Source: Bacillota bacterium
GTDB taxonomy: Bacteria; Bacillota; Clostridia; Peptostreptococcales; Anaerovoracaceae
NCBI GenBank assembly: GCA_017416795.1
Contig: JAFQBD010000004.1
Location: forward strand, 1 to 64,000
Length of the DNA stretch: 64,000 nucleotides
Direction of reading: 5' to 3'
Shown here: piece after piece, positions 9,413 to 18,045 of the stretch
How positions within the stretch are numbered: the first letter of the stretch is position 1
Layout of the letters: each line of letters begins with the position of its first letter
Position numbers and translations under genes: made by a program
The notes under the pieces: model-generated
Told to the model about the DNA's origin: nothing
The model's input: the letters and a program-made list of their open reading frames with translations, nothing else
Databases searched by the model: none

Positions 9413-10079
9413 GAAAGTATGGTCTAAGAGAATTTGCCACATTAGAAAGAGGCATAGTCTGCAGCCATACATGTCCAGGTCCTGTGATCACCGTATTGAA
9501 GAAACCTTCTCCACCGAGAAGCATGTTCTTAGCTCCTCCGACTTTGCGGATCTCCATGTTACATGAAGCTGACATAGCAGCCAGATGCCCTGTATCAACT
9601 ACGATCTGCTGGCCCGGCTTCAGTTCATATTCCACCAAATGTCCGTCAAATTCCCCGAACATGATACCGTTACCGCTTATTCTCTGCATGATAAACCCTT
9701 CTCCGCCAAAGAAGCCTGCACCCAGCTTCTGGTTTATGTGAACGCTGAGCTGCACACCGGCTTCGCCTGCCAGGAAAACTCCCTTCTGACAGATGATCTC
9801 ATTTCCCGGACTTATTTCAAACGCCTTGATTGCTCCCGGAAAACTGGATGCGAATGCGATAAGTCCATTGCCGCCTTGTGCCGTAAATCTGTTCTGGAAC
9901 AAATTCTCACCTGCAAACATTCTGCCCAGCGCCTTCTTAGCTCCGCCGTTACTTCCTGTTTCCATAAGCATATTAGGTGACATCCATGCCATGCTGCCGC
10001 CTTCCGTTATCATCGCTTCGCCTGCTTCCAGCTGACAGATAACTACAGGTAATGTTTCGCCTTTGATCTCATACTTCAT
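9402..10079 (-). CDS. AIM24 / TIGR00266 family protein
   Basis: A 225-residue protein of the TIGR00266/AIM24 family, predicted to fold as stacked beta-strands. Recognisable segments are LEAGEAMITEGGSMAWMSP, the repeated glycine-rich GGEGFIMQRISG and LLGGEGFFNTVITGPG, and the ending VWLQTMPLS. The function of the family in bacteria is not established. A GGTGGGAG sequence precedes the ATG. The terminator overlapping its stop indicates a monocistronic or last-gene position. Confidence 0.88.
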   Translation of the reverse strand: MKYEIKGETLPVVICQLEAGEAMITEGGSMAWMSPNMLMETGSNGGAKKALGRMFAGENLFQNRFTAQGGNGLIAFASSFPGAIKAFEISPGNEIICQKGVFLAGEAGVQLSVHINQKLGAGFFGGEGFIMQRISGNGIMFGEFDGHLVEYELKPGQQIVVDTGHLAAMSASCNMEIRKVGGAKNMLLGGEGFFNTVITGPGHVWLQTMPLSNVANSLRPYFPSA

Positions 10080-10165
10080 ACTCCCACCTAGTCCTTTCTA
10101 TCATTGAACAAAATGCTTTTTCACTTTATCGATATATAATATTATATATTTTCTGACAATTTAAT

Positions 10166-10903
10166 TCAACTAAAATTGACTTCGGTCAGGTTCTTCCAAT
10201 ACCTCACAGGCATGAAGTTTTTCTGACATCTCGGATTCGTTCTTTCCTTTATCGCTATATTATCGAAATAATTCTTCCACAGCCTGCGATATTCTTTCTC
10301 GTCTGCCGATACATCAGGGATATCTCGATCTTCAAAGTGGGAAATATACCACTGCCCCTGAAAAGCTACAAGGGCTTTGTTTCTCTTCACATCGTGGATG
10401 ATGAAGGGATCGTTTCTGTACCTGTCGCAAAAATGGTGAGCCGTAAGCTCCACCACGTCATGATCAGGTTCAATCCGTGCGTAGAGGACATCGTTCGCCA
10501 TCACAGAAAATCTGACGAACTGCAGCATCCTTTCTTTTTCTCTGCCGACCTTCTTTTCCAGGCTTTCTATATCATAGACTACAGGATCTCCGTGCAGCAT
10601 CGAGACAGCTGAACCTTTGCGAAAGCCCAAGACAAGATAGCGAAGTATCTTCATTTCTTTGTCCGAATCACTCGATAAAAACACTCTGTATATACGCCTG
10701 AGGTCATAAGTTGATATCTTCTTTTCGATGGCCTCATATACTGTAGTTGCCTTCATCTCATCCGTCTCGACTTCCATATATCCGTTAAGCAAACTAGGCT
10801 GATAAACGCCCTTCGTAAATATCCCGTCAGCCTTTTCGGTATAATAATGATGGTGGACGCATGTGAGCAGCCCCTCGAAAGTTCCGTCATAAAGATAGTC
10901 CAT
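10166..10903 (-). CDS. TIGR03915 family putative DNA repair protein (DUF4130)
   Basis: A 245-residue protein matching the family that almost always sits beside a radical SAM protein of the TIGR03916 type. It opens MDYLYDGTFEGLLTCV, continues with the conserved VFLSSDSDKEMKIL and VLGFRKG, and ends with KERTNPRCQKNFMPVRYWKN. In this family the C-terminal half resembles the uracil-DNA glycosylase-associated DUF4130. It starts two bases after the stop of the radical SAM gene, so the pair is an operon. SOS control is suggested by LexA-like boxes upstream of the operon. The exact lesion is unknown. Confidence 0.9.
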   Translation of the reverse strand: MDYLYDGTFEGLLTCVHHHYYTEKADGIFTKGVYQPSLLNGYMEVETDEMKATTVYEAIEKKISTYDLRRIYRVFLSSDSDKEMKILRYLVLGFRKGSAVSMLHGDPVVYDIESLEKKVGREKERMLQFVRFSVMANDVLYARIEPDHDVVELTAHHFCDRYRNDPFIIHDVKRNKALVAFQGQWYISHFEDRDIPDVSADEKEYRRLWKNYFDNIAIKERTNPRCQKNFMPVRYWKNLTEVNFS

Positions 10904-10905
10904 GT

Positions 10906-12300
10906 CTAGATCACCCCCGCCGCCGATAATTTTTCCTGCCTTGCTCCTGCCTCCAGCGCTTTCCAGTTGTTATCAAACATAGAAAGCTGCAGACCGTTCT
11001 CCATCTGGAGTATGGAATTCTTGATAGTATCCGGTTCAAATCTTCTCTCTCCGTAATACCTCCCCACGCATGTGATAAAGTACTTTGCCCGTTTTACCAC
11101 TACGCCCATTTTCTTGAGATCGTCAAATTTCACTGCTGAGACCCTTCTCTGACGCACTATGCGCTTTGCGGAAACCGCCCCTACCCCCGGTATTCGAAGC
11201 AGCATTTCATAAGGTGCCTTGTTGACTTCGATCGGGAATTTATCCAAGTTTCTCAAAGCCCACGTCACCTTAGGATCAAGGTCCGGATCCAGGTTCTCAT
11301 CTCCGCTGTTGAACAATTCACCGACTGAAAATCCATAAAACCTGAGGAGCCAGTCAGCCTGATATATTCGGTGTTCCCTGGCAAGAGGCGGCGCTGTCGA
11401 AATATCAGGTAAAATGTCAGATTTTACGACAGGTATGTAAGCCGAGTAATATACTCGCTTCATCTTGAATGCATGGTAAAGGTTTTCACTGGTAGTCAAG
11501 ATATTCTTATCGCTTTCACCTCCTGCGCCTATGATCATCTGGGTCGTCTGCCCTGCCGGAGCAAAAGTTTCCCGGCCCGCGTTAGTCGAAAGTGCACGAA
11601 AACTCTTTGTTTCCGATGATATCTGCTGTACGCCTAAATAATTCTCAGGCGAATTGATATCCTTCCCTTTGAACATGGTGCCGGGACCGACCAGGGAATT
11701 TCTTTCGATGAGGGTATTGGTGATCTGGCGCATAGGTGCGAATATCTGCTTAGGTTTTTTCTGAGGCGCGAAAAGCGCAAGGCTCTCGGAGTTCGGCATC
11801 TCTATATTGACGCTGAGCCTGTCTGCCACGAGGCCGATCTGATGAAGGATTTCCTGCGATACTCCCGGTATGATTTTGGCATGTATGTAGCCTGCAAAGC
11901 CATATTTATAACGCAGAAGCCTCAAAGCCTCCAGTATCCTCTCCGCAGTATAGTCGGGTGATTTCTCTACGGCAGAGCTCAAAAACAAGCCTTCTATATA
12001 GTTTCTCCTGTAGAATTCGATCGTAAGCCTGGCGATCTCATCAGGCTCGAATGATGCCCTGGGAAAGTCGTTGGATCTTCTGTTGATACAGTACTCACAA
12101 TCGTATGCACATTTATTGGTAAACAAAACTTTTAACAGAGATATACATCTGCCGTCTGCACTCCACGAATGGCATATGCCTGCCGCATGGGCATTGCCTA
12201 TACGACCGTTATTTCGTCTTCCGACGCCGCTGGTGGAACATGACACATCGTATTTAGCGCTGTCTGCCAATATCTTGAGTTTTTCCATTATGGCTTCCAT
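10906..12300 (-). CDS. Putative DNA modification/repair radical SAM protein (TIGR03916)
   Basis: A 464-residue radical SAM enzyme. The [4Fe-4S] motif CAYDCEYCINR (CxxxCxxC) follows a conserved N-terminal CSTSGVGRRN and CHSWSADGRC. A C-terminal helix-hairpin-helix (LLRIPGVGAVSAKRIV) points to DNA binding. The start at 12300 sits nine bases behind AGGAGG; an upstream ATG at 12324 would place that site inside the gene. It leads an operon with the TIGR03915 gene, and its promoter carries LexA-like boxes. The pair is thought to act in DNA repair, but no reaction has been assigned that I know of. Confidence 0.92.
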   Translation of the reverse strand: MEAIMEKLKILADSAKYDVSCSTSGVGRRNNGRIGNAHAAGICHSWSADGRCISLLKVLFTNKCAYDCEYCINRRSNDFPRASFEPDEIARLTIEFYRRNYIEGLFLSSAVEKSPDYTAERILEALRLLRYKYGFAGYIHAKIIPGVSQEILHQIGLVADRLSVNIEMPNSESLALFAPQKKPKQIFAPMRQITNTLIERNSLVGPGTMFKGKDINSPENYLGVQQISSETKSFRALSTNAGRETFAPAGQTTQMIIGAGGESDKNILTTSENLYHAFKMKRVYYSAYIPVVKSDILPDISTAPPLAREHRIYQADWLLRFYGFSVGELFNSGDENLDPDLDPKVTWALRNLDKFPIEVNKAPYEMLLRIPGVGAVSAKRIVRQRRVSAVKFDDLKKMGVVVKRAKYFITCVGRYYGERRFEPDTIKNSILQMENGLQLSMFDNNWKALEAGARQEKLSAAGVI

Positions 12301-12322
12301 GATCAACACACCTCCTGAAAAC

Positions 12323-12364
12323 ATTTTATCACCGCACGAACATCAGTTCAAGAACATTTGTTTG
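12323..12364 (-). promoter_or_regulatory. Promoter with two tandem LexA (SOS) box-like sites
   Basis: On the minus strand TTGAAC (12346-12351) and TAAAAT (12323-12328) are 17 bases apart, a good sigma-A promoter. CGAACATCAGTTCA at 12337-12350 contains GAAC-N4-GTTC, the Gram-positive LexA/DinR core, and overlaps the -35. A second copy, AGAACATTTGTTTG at 12351-12364, differs at one core base. LexA binding would block this promoter until DNA damage. Confidence 0.7.
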
Positions 12365-12452
12365 TATAATAAAGGAGTTTCCCCGATGCGCTTTTGTGGT
12401 AAAATATATATGAACTCTTTATGATATTTATCATCGGAAAGGAGGTCCGCAT

Positions 12453-13598
12453 ATGAAGAAGACAGCTCTCGTTCTTAGCGGAGGAGGCAGCCGCGGAGCT
12501 TATGAGATCGGCGTTTGGAAAGCACTAAAAGAACTGGACATAAAGGTAGATATGGTATTCGGCACTTCTGTCGGCTCCATCAACGGTGCGCTGATAGTAC
12601 AGGGCGATCTTGAGCTTGCCGAAAGACTTTGGCAAGAACTTGAGACGGATATGGTCTTCGATGTATCCGACGAAGAGTATAGCTTCAAATCTACTTTCGA
12701 GAGCATAGACCTCGGCGGGATGTCGGCAGATGATGCTCTGGGCTATGCCAAAGAAATCGTACTCCATGGCGGCGCAGGAACATCAGGACTGGAATCTTTG
12801 ATGTACGATTATATCGATGAAAAGCAAGTCAGGACCTCCGGTATCGACTATGGCCTTGTTACAACTGAGTTTCCTTCAATGAGCGGGGCGTTTTTATATG
12901 TAGATGATATTCCTGACGGACAGCTCAACGATCACATCCTGGCCAGCGCGTCTTGTTTTCCTGCAGTGAGAAAATGCGTCATCGGAGAGAAAACTTATAT
13001 AGACGGTGGTTACAAGGATAATCTTCCGGTCCAGATGGCTATGGATCGAGGTGCCACTGCCATAATTGCTGTAGACCTTCAGGCCGTAGGAATAATAAGA
13101 AAGTCTACCATAGATGCGGCGCGTGAAAAATGCGATGAATTCCACATGATAAAATCCCCTGTCGATCTGGGCAATTTCCTCGTCTTCGATACTGAAAATT
13201 CCAAGAGGATAATGACACTGGGATATCTTGATGCCATGAGACATTTCGGCAAGTACGACGGTCTCAAATATACGTTTGAAAAAGGTCAGCTTAAACCTCA
13301 TCATCTGGCAGGAGCTGATACAGCTGCATATATGCTGAAGCTGGATCCTTGCGTAGTATATAACAAAGATGCTATCGCTGAGGCACTTCTTACTGCCATC
13401 AAGCAACACGAGGAATGCTGCGATAGTTTCGCTGACTACTTGAATGACGATGAGCTTCGCGGGCAGCTGCTGCTTTACATTGCAAGAAGCTTGAAACAGG
13501 ATGAAGAAAAGAGCATGTTCATGCAGCCTGCGCTTTTCAAAGCCCTGAAAGACGAAGTACAAGCAGCTAATTTCTTGATCGTAAATGGTCTTGTATAA
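12453..13598 (+). CDS. Patatin-like phospholipase family protein
   Basis: A 381-residue patatin-domain hydrolase acting on lipids or acyl esters. The oxyanion-hole glycines GGGSRGAY lie at residues 10-17, the nucleophile is Ser39 in GTSVG, and the catalytic Asp is D184 in DGGYKDNLP, giving the complete Ser-Asp dyad. About 150 C-terminal residues beyond the domain have no recognised fold. There is no signal peptide or membrane segment, so it is probably cytoplasmic. An AGGAGG site precedes the ATG. The next gene starts 11 bases after the stop, indicating cotranscription. Confidence 0.9.
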   Translation: MKKTALVLSGGGSRGAYEIGVWKALKELDIKVDMVFGTSVGSINGALIVQGDLELAERLWQELETDMVFDVSDEEYSFKSTFESIDLGGMSADDALGYAKEIVLHGGAGTSGLESLMYDYIDEKQVRTSGIDYGLVTTEFPSMSGAFLYVDDIPDGQLNDHILASASCFPAVRKCVIGEKTYIDGGYKDNLPVQMAMDRGATAIIAVDLQAVGIIRKSTIDAAREKCDEFHMIKSPVDLGNFLVFDTENSKRIMTLGYLDAMRHFGKYDGLKYTFEKGQLKPHHLAGADTAAYMLKLDPCVVYNKDAIAEALLTAIKQHEECCDSFADYLNDDELRGQLLLYIARSLKQDEEKSMFMQPALFKALKDEVQAANFLIVNGLV

Positions 13599-13609
13599 GG
13601 AGAGTTTTA

Positions 13610-14212
13610 ATGTATAAACATTTATTTTTAGAAGCTGACAGCGGCGCAGGTAAATCAACTTTGATCCGAGAGCTCATCACGCCTTATGTTGATGATATCG
13701 GTGGTTTTTCCAGCCAAAGATTACTTGATGATAATAACGAAACTATAGCCTTCAGGATCGTTTCTGCGGACGATCTGCGTCTTGCCGTACCTTACGAAGA
13801 AACACCCGAAACTATATTCCGCACCATATCCAAAGATCACAGCAGCAAGAGCATGCCCGGCGTGTTCGGTTCTGCCGGCATCGATCTCCTTGATAGCTGT
13901 GACGAAAAGAAGTTGATATTACTGGATGAGATAGGCGGCCTTGAACTTAAAGATCAGTCGTTTAAATACAGACTTTACGTACTATTGGCAGGCGATGTTC
14001 CTTGCATTGGCGTGATCAAGCAGCTTGACAAAGCAAGGTCTATGAACGTCTCAGCGGACGCGGGTGAAAAGCCATCAAGCATAGCTTCCCTTAATCAAGA
14101 GTTGAGAAGAAAAATGCTTGAAGATCTTGATTGCAAAATTCTTGAGTTCAAAAGAAATGACCCCGCCATTATAGACGAGGTCAAAGATTTCATCGATAAA
14201 ATATTTACATGA
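13610..14212 (+). CDS. THEP1-like nucleoside-triphosphatase
   Basis: A 200-residue P-loop NTPase resembling the NTPase_1/THEP1 family (DUF265). Walker A is ADSGAGKSTLI (about residues 8-18), the family segment GGFSSQRL follows near 32, and Walker B is LILLDEIGGLEL near 104. Relatives hydrolyse ATP and other NTPs in vitro; the physiological role is open. Its ribosome site AAGGAG lies in the 11-base gap after the patatin gene. It converges on the next gene with only three bases between the stops and no terminator between them. Confidence 0.78.
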   Translation: MYKHLFLEADSGAGKSTLIRELITPYVDDIGGFSSQRLLDDNNETIAFRIVSADDLRLAVPYEETPETIFRTISKDHSSKSMPGVFGSAGIDLLDSCDEKKLILLDEIGGLELKDQSFKYRLYVLLAGDVPCIGVIKQLDKARSMNVSADAGEKPSSIASLNQELRRKMLEDLDCKILEFKRNDPAIIDEVKDFIDKIFT

Positions 14213-14215
14213 TCT

Positions 14216-14701
14216 TTACTTTTCAAATTCAATTTTTGTGACCATACGCACCCAGTATGCTGAATCTGAATCTCTTATTATGACGCGGACAGGCTTAGTT
14301 TCTTCATCGAGAGGTTCTCCGTTGATACCATATGCGAGCATGATAGGATGTTCTGCCAAATACTCAGTGTATAATTTAGCATCGTACTCATCGGATCCGT
14401 AAAACTTAATACTCTTAAAATCCGCCTGTGTACACCCATACTGCTCCAGCACAGTATCGAGCCAAGGGCCTGTAGCTTTTACTTCACCGATCTTGTCGCT
14501 GGTACTTTCGGTTTTTATCGTCTTACACTCCATTTCTTTTAAGTCTGCTACAGTAAGAACGATGTCTTCATCCTCAACACCTGTAAGTGTTAATGTCATA
14601 TCATCATAGCCCGAAATGTCTATATCGTCTGTGCCGCAGCCTGTCATTACAGTTAGCGACATTATGATCACAGCCATTAACGCAAATAGTTTCTTTCTCA
14701 T
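14216..14701 (-). CDS. Lipoprotein with sulfite-oxidase-like (Oxidored_molyb) fold
   Basis: A 161-residue lipoprotein: the signal peptide ends VMTGC with lipidated Cys22. The remainder aligns by eye with the PF00174-like fold: LTVADLKEM, a central GPWLDTVLEQYG, FYGSDEYDAKL, IMLAYGINGEPLDEETK and the closing MVTKIEF. The same fold is repeated in the large surface proteins upstream. A cysteine (MECKT) lies near where family enzymes place their Mo ligand, but the other cofactor residues are not evident, so it may only bind a ligand. It is the last gene after the ExbB/DUF2149 pair and starts at the base next to the preceding stop. Confidence 0.75.
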   Translation of the reverse strand: MRKKLFALMAVIIMSLTVMTGCGTDDIDISGYDDMTLTLTGVEDEDIVLTVADLKEMECKTIKTESTSDKIGEVKATGPWLDTVLEQYGCTQADFKSIKFYGSDEYDAKLYTEYLAEHPIMLAYGINGEPLDEETKPVRVIIRDSDSAYWVRMVTKIEFEK

Positions 14702-15010
14702 TTATTCTCCCTCTACAACATAATACTTTCCTGTTTCAGGATCTCTGTATACCGTGCCCATTTCTTCAAGTTCAGATTCTCCGTCAATGGTTTGTGTGGA
14801 ATCGCTTTCCACTCCCTCAACTTCGTATGTAACATTAGGCTGCTGTGTCTTTATCGAAGAAACATCCACATTCCAGTTTATTATCAGAGCCAGTATCAAT
14901 CCGCACGCAAACACCAACATAACATCGGCCAGGTTTGCCATTCCATCCATCGGATTGAAATCATCTTGTTTTCGATGGGTCCTGAGATTCCTTCTGTTTC
15001 TCAAACTCAT
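14702..15010 (-). CDS. DUF2149 membrane protein (ExbD-like partner)
   Basis: A 102-residue protein with one transmembrane helix near residues 28-45 (ADVMLVFACGLILALIINW) and an acidic outer C-terminal tail. DUF2149 proteins lie beside MotA/TolQ/ExbB channel genes, especially in archaea, and have the topology of ExbD/TolR: short cytoplasmic N-terminus, one helix, external domain. The ATG at 15010 overlaps the stop of the ExbB-like gene as TAATG with GGGGAG upstream; a TTG at 15019 is less likely. Translational coupling supports a complex of the two. Asp29 in the helix region could be the proton-path residue (inference). Confidence 0.8.
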   Translation of the reverse strand: MSLRNRRNLRTHRKQDDFNPMDGMANLADVMLVFACGLILALIINWNVDVSSIKTQQPNVTYEVEGVESDSTQTIDGESELEEMGTVYRDPETGKYYVVEGE

Positions 15011-15651
15011 TATTTCCAATCTCCCCTGTTCTGCTCTTCCAGTATAGTTTCCATGATGGTTTCAAGGCCAACCATATACTGTTCATACCAACGTTTACGG
15101 ATGAATGATATAAAATATGCTACTGCAGCACTGATCAAGCCTGCTACAGTAGTATCAAATGCGATCAAAAGTGATCCCGACAATGTCTTCGTATCTCCCT
15201 GACCTAAGGCCATAAGCCCCGGTCCTAAAGGTATAAGAGTTCCCATAAGACCAAACATTGGAGCTATCTTCGCGATGATGTCCGTAGTTCTCGTTATCTT
15301 GGCATATCTATTTTCTTCTTCAAAAATCAGCTGTCTTGCTAATGCTTCCCTTGTGGCTTCAGGCAGTTTGCCTCTAACTACCAGCTCAAGGGCAGCCTTC
15401 TTTTGTCTTTTCAAAAGCCCGCTGTTTTCGATTATCTTTATTATTTCTTCCTGTGATTTTTCCTGAAGATCATCGATCAGCTGCGGTATCCTTACCTTCA
15501 GTCTTCTTCTTTCACTAAAGTATTCAGCCAGGATGCTTCCAAGCATAACCACCGTGATCAGGATCAGCAATATAAGTATCACTATTACAGGTATCTGTAA
15601 GCTGCTGCTTATTGCTCTCAATATATCTTTAACTGCTTCTGAAAACATCAT
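15010..15651 (-). CDS. MotA/TolQ/ExbB proton channel family protein
   Basis: A 213-residue membrane protein with three hydrophobic segments: near 18-40, and a pair near 135-160 and 168-188. The pair contains the family signature KIAPMFGLMGTLIPLGPGLMAL and an SLLIAFDTTVAGLISAAVAYF helix. ExbB-type proteins form proton channels that power outer-membrane transport, motility or surface processes. Here it is coupled to a DUF2149 protein and sits after an ABC importer and surface proteins in what looks like a monoderm cell, so TonB-like energising of an outer membrane is not expected. Confidence 0.9.
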   Translation of the reverse strand: MMFSEAVKDILRAISSSLQIPVIVILILLILITVVMLGSILAEYFSERRRLKVRIPQLIDDLQEKSQEEIIKIIENSGLLKRQKKAALELVVRGKLPEATREALARQLIFEEENRYAKITRTTDIIAKIAPMFGLMGTLIPLGPGLMALGQGDTKTLSGSLLIAFDTTVAGLISAAVAYFISFIRKRWYEQYMVGLETIMETILEEQNRGDWK

Positions 15652-16947
15652 TTAAACCTCCCTGAAAAATCTTCTTATCCTAAATCCGGCACCAAGGCCT
15701 GCCATGGTAAGTGCCACACTTCCCGAAAGCGCCACCGTTATCGGATCTGTTTCTTCTGCCTTGTCGAGAGCCTGTGCATCTCCGGCCATCTCTTCTCTAT
15801 CTGAAGGCTGCATACCCTCTTCTTCTGTTACCAGTTCCTCGATCGTAACCTCTTTAACTACTATCCCCTTGACCTTTTTACTGTCTTTCTTGTTCTTGCC
15901 GGAACCGTCTTTGTCATTCTTGGTATCTCCGCTTCCCTGTCCCTTGCCGTCTTTACTTCCGTTTATAGTGACCGATGCTGTCATTCCGTTAGGCGCAGTA
16001 GCCGTGATCACTGCAGTTCCTTCCTTCAGTACCTTTATCGTTCCATCGTCAGAAACAGACACTATGTCAGGAGCACTGCTGCTCCACGTTAGATCTTCTA
16101 CCGTAAATCCAAAGTCATCTGCGAACAGCTCATCACCCTCTATCACAGCTCCTATTTTCTTCTCGCTGCCGACCTTAAGATCAGGGTCGCTGAGATCCAG
16201 CTTGATACCATCCACAGGTGAGCCATATAAAGTTATGTCCACCCCATAAATGTACTGTGCAGAATCCATGGCATTGACATCGCCCCCACCATATCCCGGC
16301 GCTGTCATGACGCCTTCTTTTAGAGGTGTCTGACCAAGACAGAATCTAAACGCTTCTATTTTCGTCATATCAGAATCATCCAAAACGCGGTTAGGATCCT
16401 TAGTGCTCTCGCTCATCAGTGCAAGTATAGATGGTACCGGTGTCGCCCCGGCAAGTGCGCCTTCAAGAGGCGTCAATGCTGTGCCGTCTTCATTTCTTTC
16501 ATGATTTTTTACCAGGTTTGGATAATAATATCTGGTCGCCGTCAAATGAGTCCCTACATAGAAGTTTCTGCTGTAATGAGAGTGAGCACCGCTTCCGTCT
16601 TTAGTCCTAAATGTGATCATTTCTATAGATCCCAGGTCTATCCCGGCCGCATTTATAACATCTATCAACCTAGGACCCTTGGCCACTATCTGAAGTACTG
16701 TCCCTACATCCGTAACATTGGTGAATCTATATACTGATGATCCCATGCCGGCCAATTCTGAAGATGTAAAGCTCGCTTTTTCTCTGATCTTATCGTCTCG
16801 CTCAGCTGCATACTGCACACGTACCGAAAGCACTTCTCCTGCTACGCCCGAGCCTTCTTCTGCGTATGCAACTGCAGGCACCACAAAAACTGCCTGGCTA
16901 AACACCATGGCTGCGGTACATATTACTGCTGCTATACGCTTCTTCAT
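15652..16947 (-). CDS. Surface protein: Oxidored_molyb-like domain, bacterial Ig-like domain, C-terminal anchor
   Basis: A 431-residue exported protein. The signal peptide ends AVAYA near residue 29. Residues ~35-235 resemble the N-terminal domain of the FN3 protein at 26.9 kb: both have YYYPN followed later by a threonine/proline-rich segment and an RFCLGQ/RFGQ motif. A Big_2-like Ig domain follows (WSSSAPDIVSVSDDGTIKV, about 270-330), then a Lys/Gly/Ser-rich linker and a hydrophobic helix near 400-420 ending in Arg-rich RIRRFF, an anchor without an LPXTG motif. The ExbB-like gene begins right after its stop. The ligand is unknown. Confidence 0.75.
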   Translation of the reverse strand: MKKRIAAVICTAAMVFSQAVFVVPAVAYAEEGSGVAGEVLSVRVQYAAERDDKIREKASFTSSELAGMGSSVYRFTNVTDVGTVLQIVAKGPRLIDVINAAGIDLGSIEMITFRTKDGSGAHSHYSRNFYVGTHLTATRYYYPNLVKNHERNEDGTALTPLEGALAGATPVPSILALMSESTKDPNRVLDDSDMTKIEAFRFCLGQTPLKEGVMTAPGYGGGDVNAMDSAQYIYGVDITLYGSPVDGIKLDLSDPDLKVGSEKKIGAVIEGDELFADDFGFTVEDLTWSSSAPDIVSVSDDGTIKVLKEGTAVITATAPNGMTASVTINGSKDGKGQGSGDTKNDKDGSGKNKKDSKKVKGIVVKEVTIEELVTEEEGMQPSDREEMAGDAQALDKAEETDPITVALSGSVALTMAGLGAGFRIRRFFREV

Positions 16948-16992
16948 TACCCGTTCCTCACTATTGCGGCAAATGGCTGCTGCCGCATAAAC

Positions 16993-18042
16993 TTAATATC
17001 CTAAATAACTTCTATCAAATGTTCTTCCATAAGAAAGCTGATAAAATGCATCTACACTTTCTTCCAACTCTTTATCCGGCATCAATTCCGGATACATTAT
17101 ATGCATCATATAGTCTATGCCTAATGTGCTGACTACTCCCGGAAACTCCCAGGAATCTACAGCAGCAGGCATCACATAGACATGCTTGTTCTTGACTGCC
17201 GTCAATTCGCTCCATGCAGGGTCATCCAATATATCTTCAGCAGTATAAGCGGCACTTTCGCTTCCTGTGATAAAAATATATTCAGGATCCCAAGCGAATA
17301 TCTGCTCGGTTCCTGCAGTAGGCCAAAGCTCCGAAGCATCGATCTCAGCTGCTGCATTTATGCCGCCTGCTCTTTCTATCATTTCACCCTGAAGCATAGA
17401 AGAATCAGCGACTTTTCCGAGAGATGATCCCATGATGACTGCCGTTTTCTTTTTATCTATAGATGATGTTTTCTTTTCGGAAGCAGCCAGCTTTTCATCA
17501 TAATAATCTATAAGCTGCTGTGCCTTTTCCTCTTGACCGCATACTTTGCCAAGAAGGTCGAGTGCAACGATCATGGCCTCCGGTGTCTCCACATCTATCC
17601 CTACTGAAGGAATTCCCAACGCTTCTACCGCCTCAAGAGTCTCCGTATCATGAGACTTATGAAAGAAAAGGTCAGGTTTCAGCTGAGCTAAAGTTTCTAT
17701 ATCAGCCACGCCTTTTCCTACATCCACACAGTCTTTAAGTCCGGGTTCCAACACTTCCAGGAAATCTTCGGATTTACCTATTCCTGTTATCTTGTCACCT
17801 TGATCAAGACTCAAGAGGAATCTGATCACTACCCTGTAACAAAGTGCAATACTGTCGTACTCCTTAGGAACAGTTACTACTCTTCCGGCCTGGTCGACTA
17901 CGGTAATTGTTTCATCAGTTTCCTCAATGACCGTGCCTGCCGGTTCGCTGCTTTCCGGTCTTTCTTGCCGACTTCCGCATCCACATATACTTACAGCCAG
18001 CAGACATATTATCATAAATATACTTATCAGTTTCTTTAACAT
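16993..18042 (-). CDS. ABC importer substrate-binding lipoprotein (type II, BtuF/FhuD/MolA class)
   Basis: A 349-residue lipoprotein (signal sequence ending ICGCG, lipidated Cys about residue 20-22) of the periplasmic-binding class with one long connecting helix. Typical segments are VTVVDQAGRVVTVP, LAQLKPDLFF, WDPEYIFITG and HVYVMPAAVDSW. This class carries iron-siderophores, haem or cobalamin and also, in Haemophilus MolABC, molybdate/tungstate. Nothing in the sequence fixes the ligand. It follows the ATPase gene by three bases in one operon. The nearby cofactor genes and leader make an oxyanion plausible but unproven. Confidence 0.88.
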   Translation of the reverse strand: MLKKLISIFMIICLLAVSICGCGSRQERPESSEPAGTVIEETDETITVVDQAGRVVTVPKEYDSIALCYRVVIRFLLSLDQGDKITGIGKSEDFLEVLEPGLKDCVDVGKGVADIETLAQLKPDLFFHKSHDTETLEAVEALGIPSVGIDVETPEAMIVALDLLGKVCGQEEKAQQLIDYYDEKLAASEKKTSSIDKKKTAVIMGSSLGKVADSSMLQGEMIERAGGINAAAEIDASELWPTAGTEQIFAWDPEYIFITGSESAAYTAEDILDDPAWSELTAVKNKHVYVMPAAVDSWEFPGVVSTLGIDYMMHIMYPELMPDKELEESVDAFYQLSYGRTFDRSYLGY

Positions 18043-18045
18043 CGT

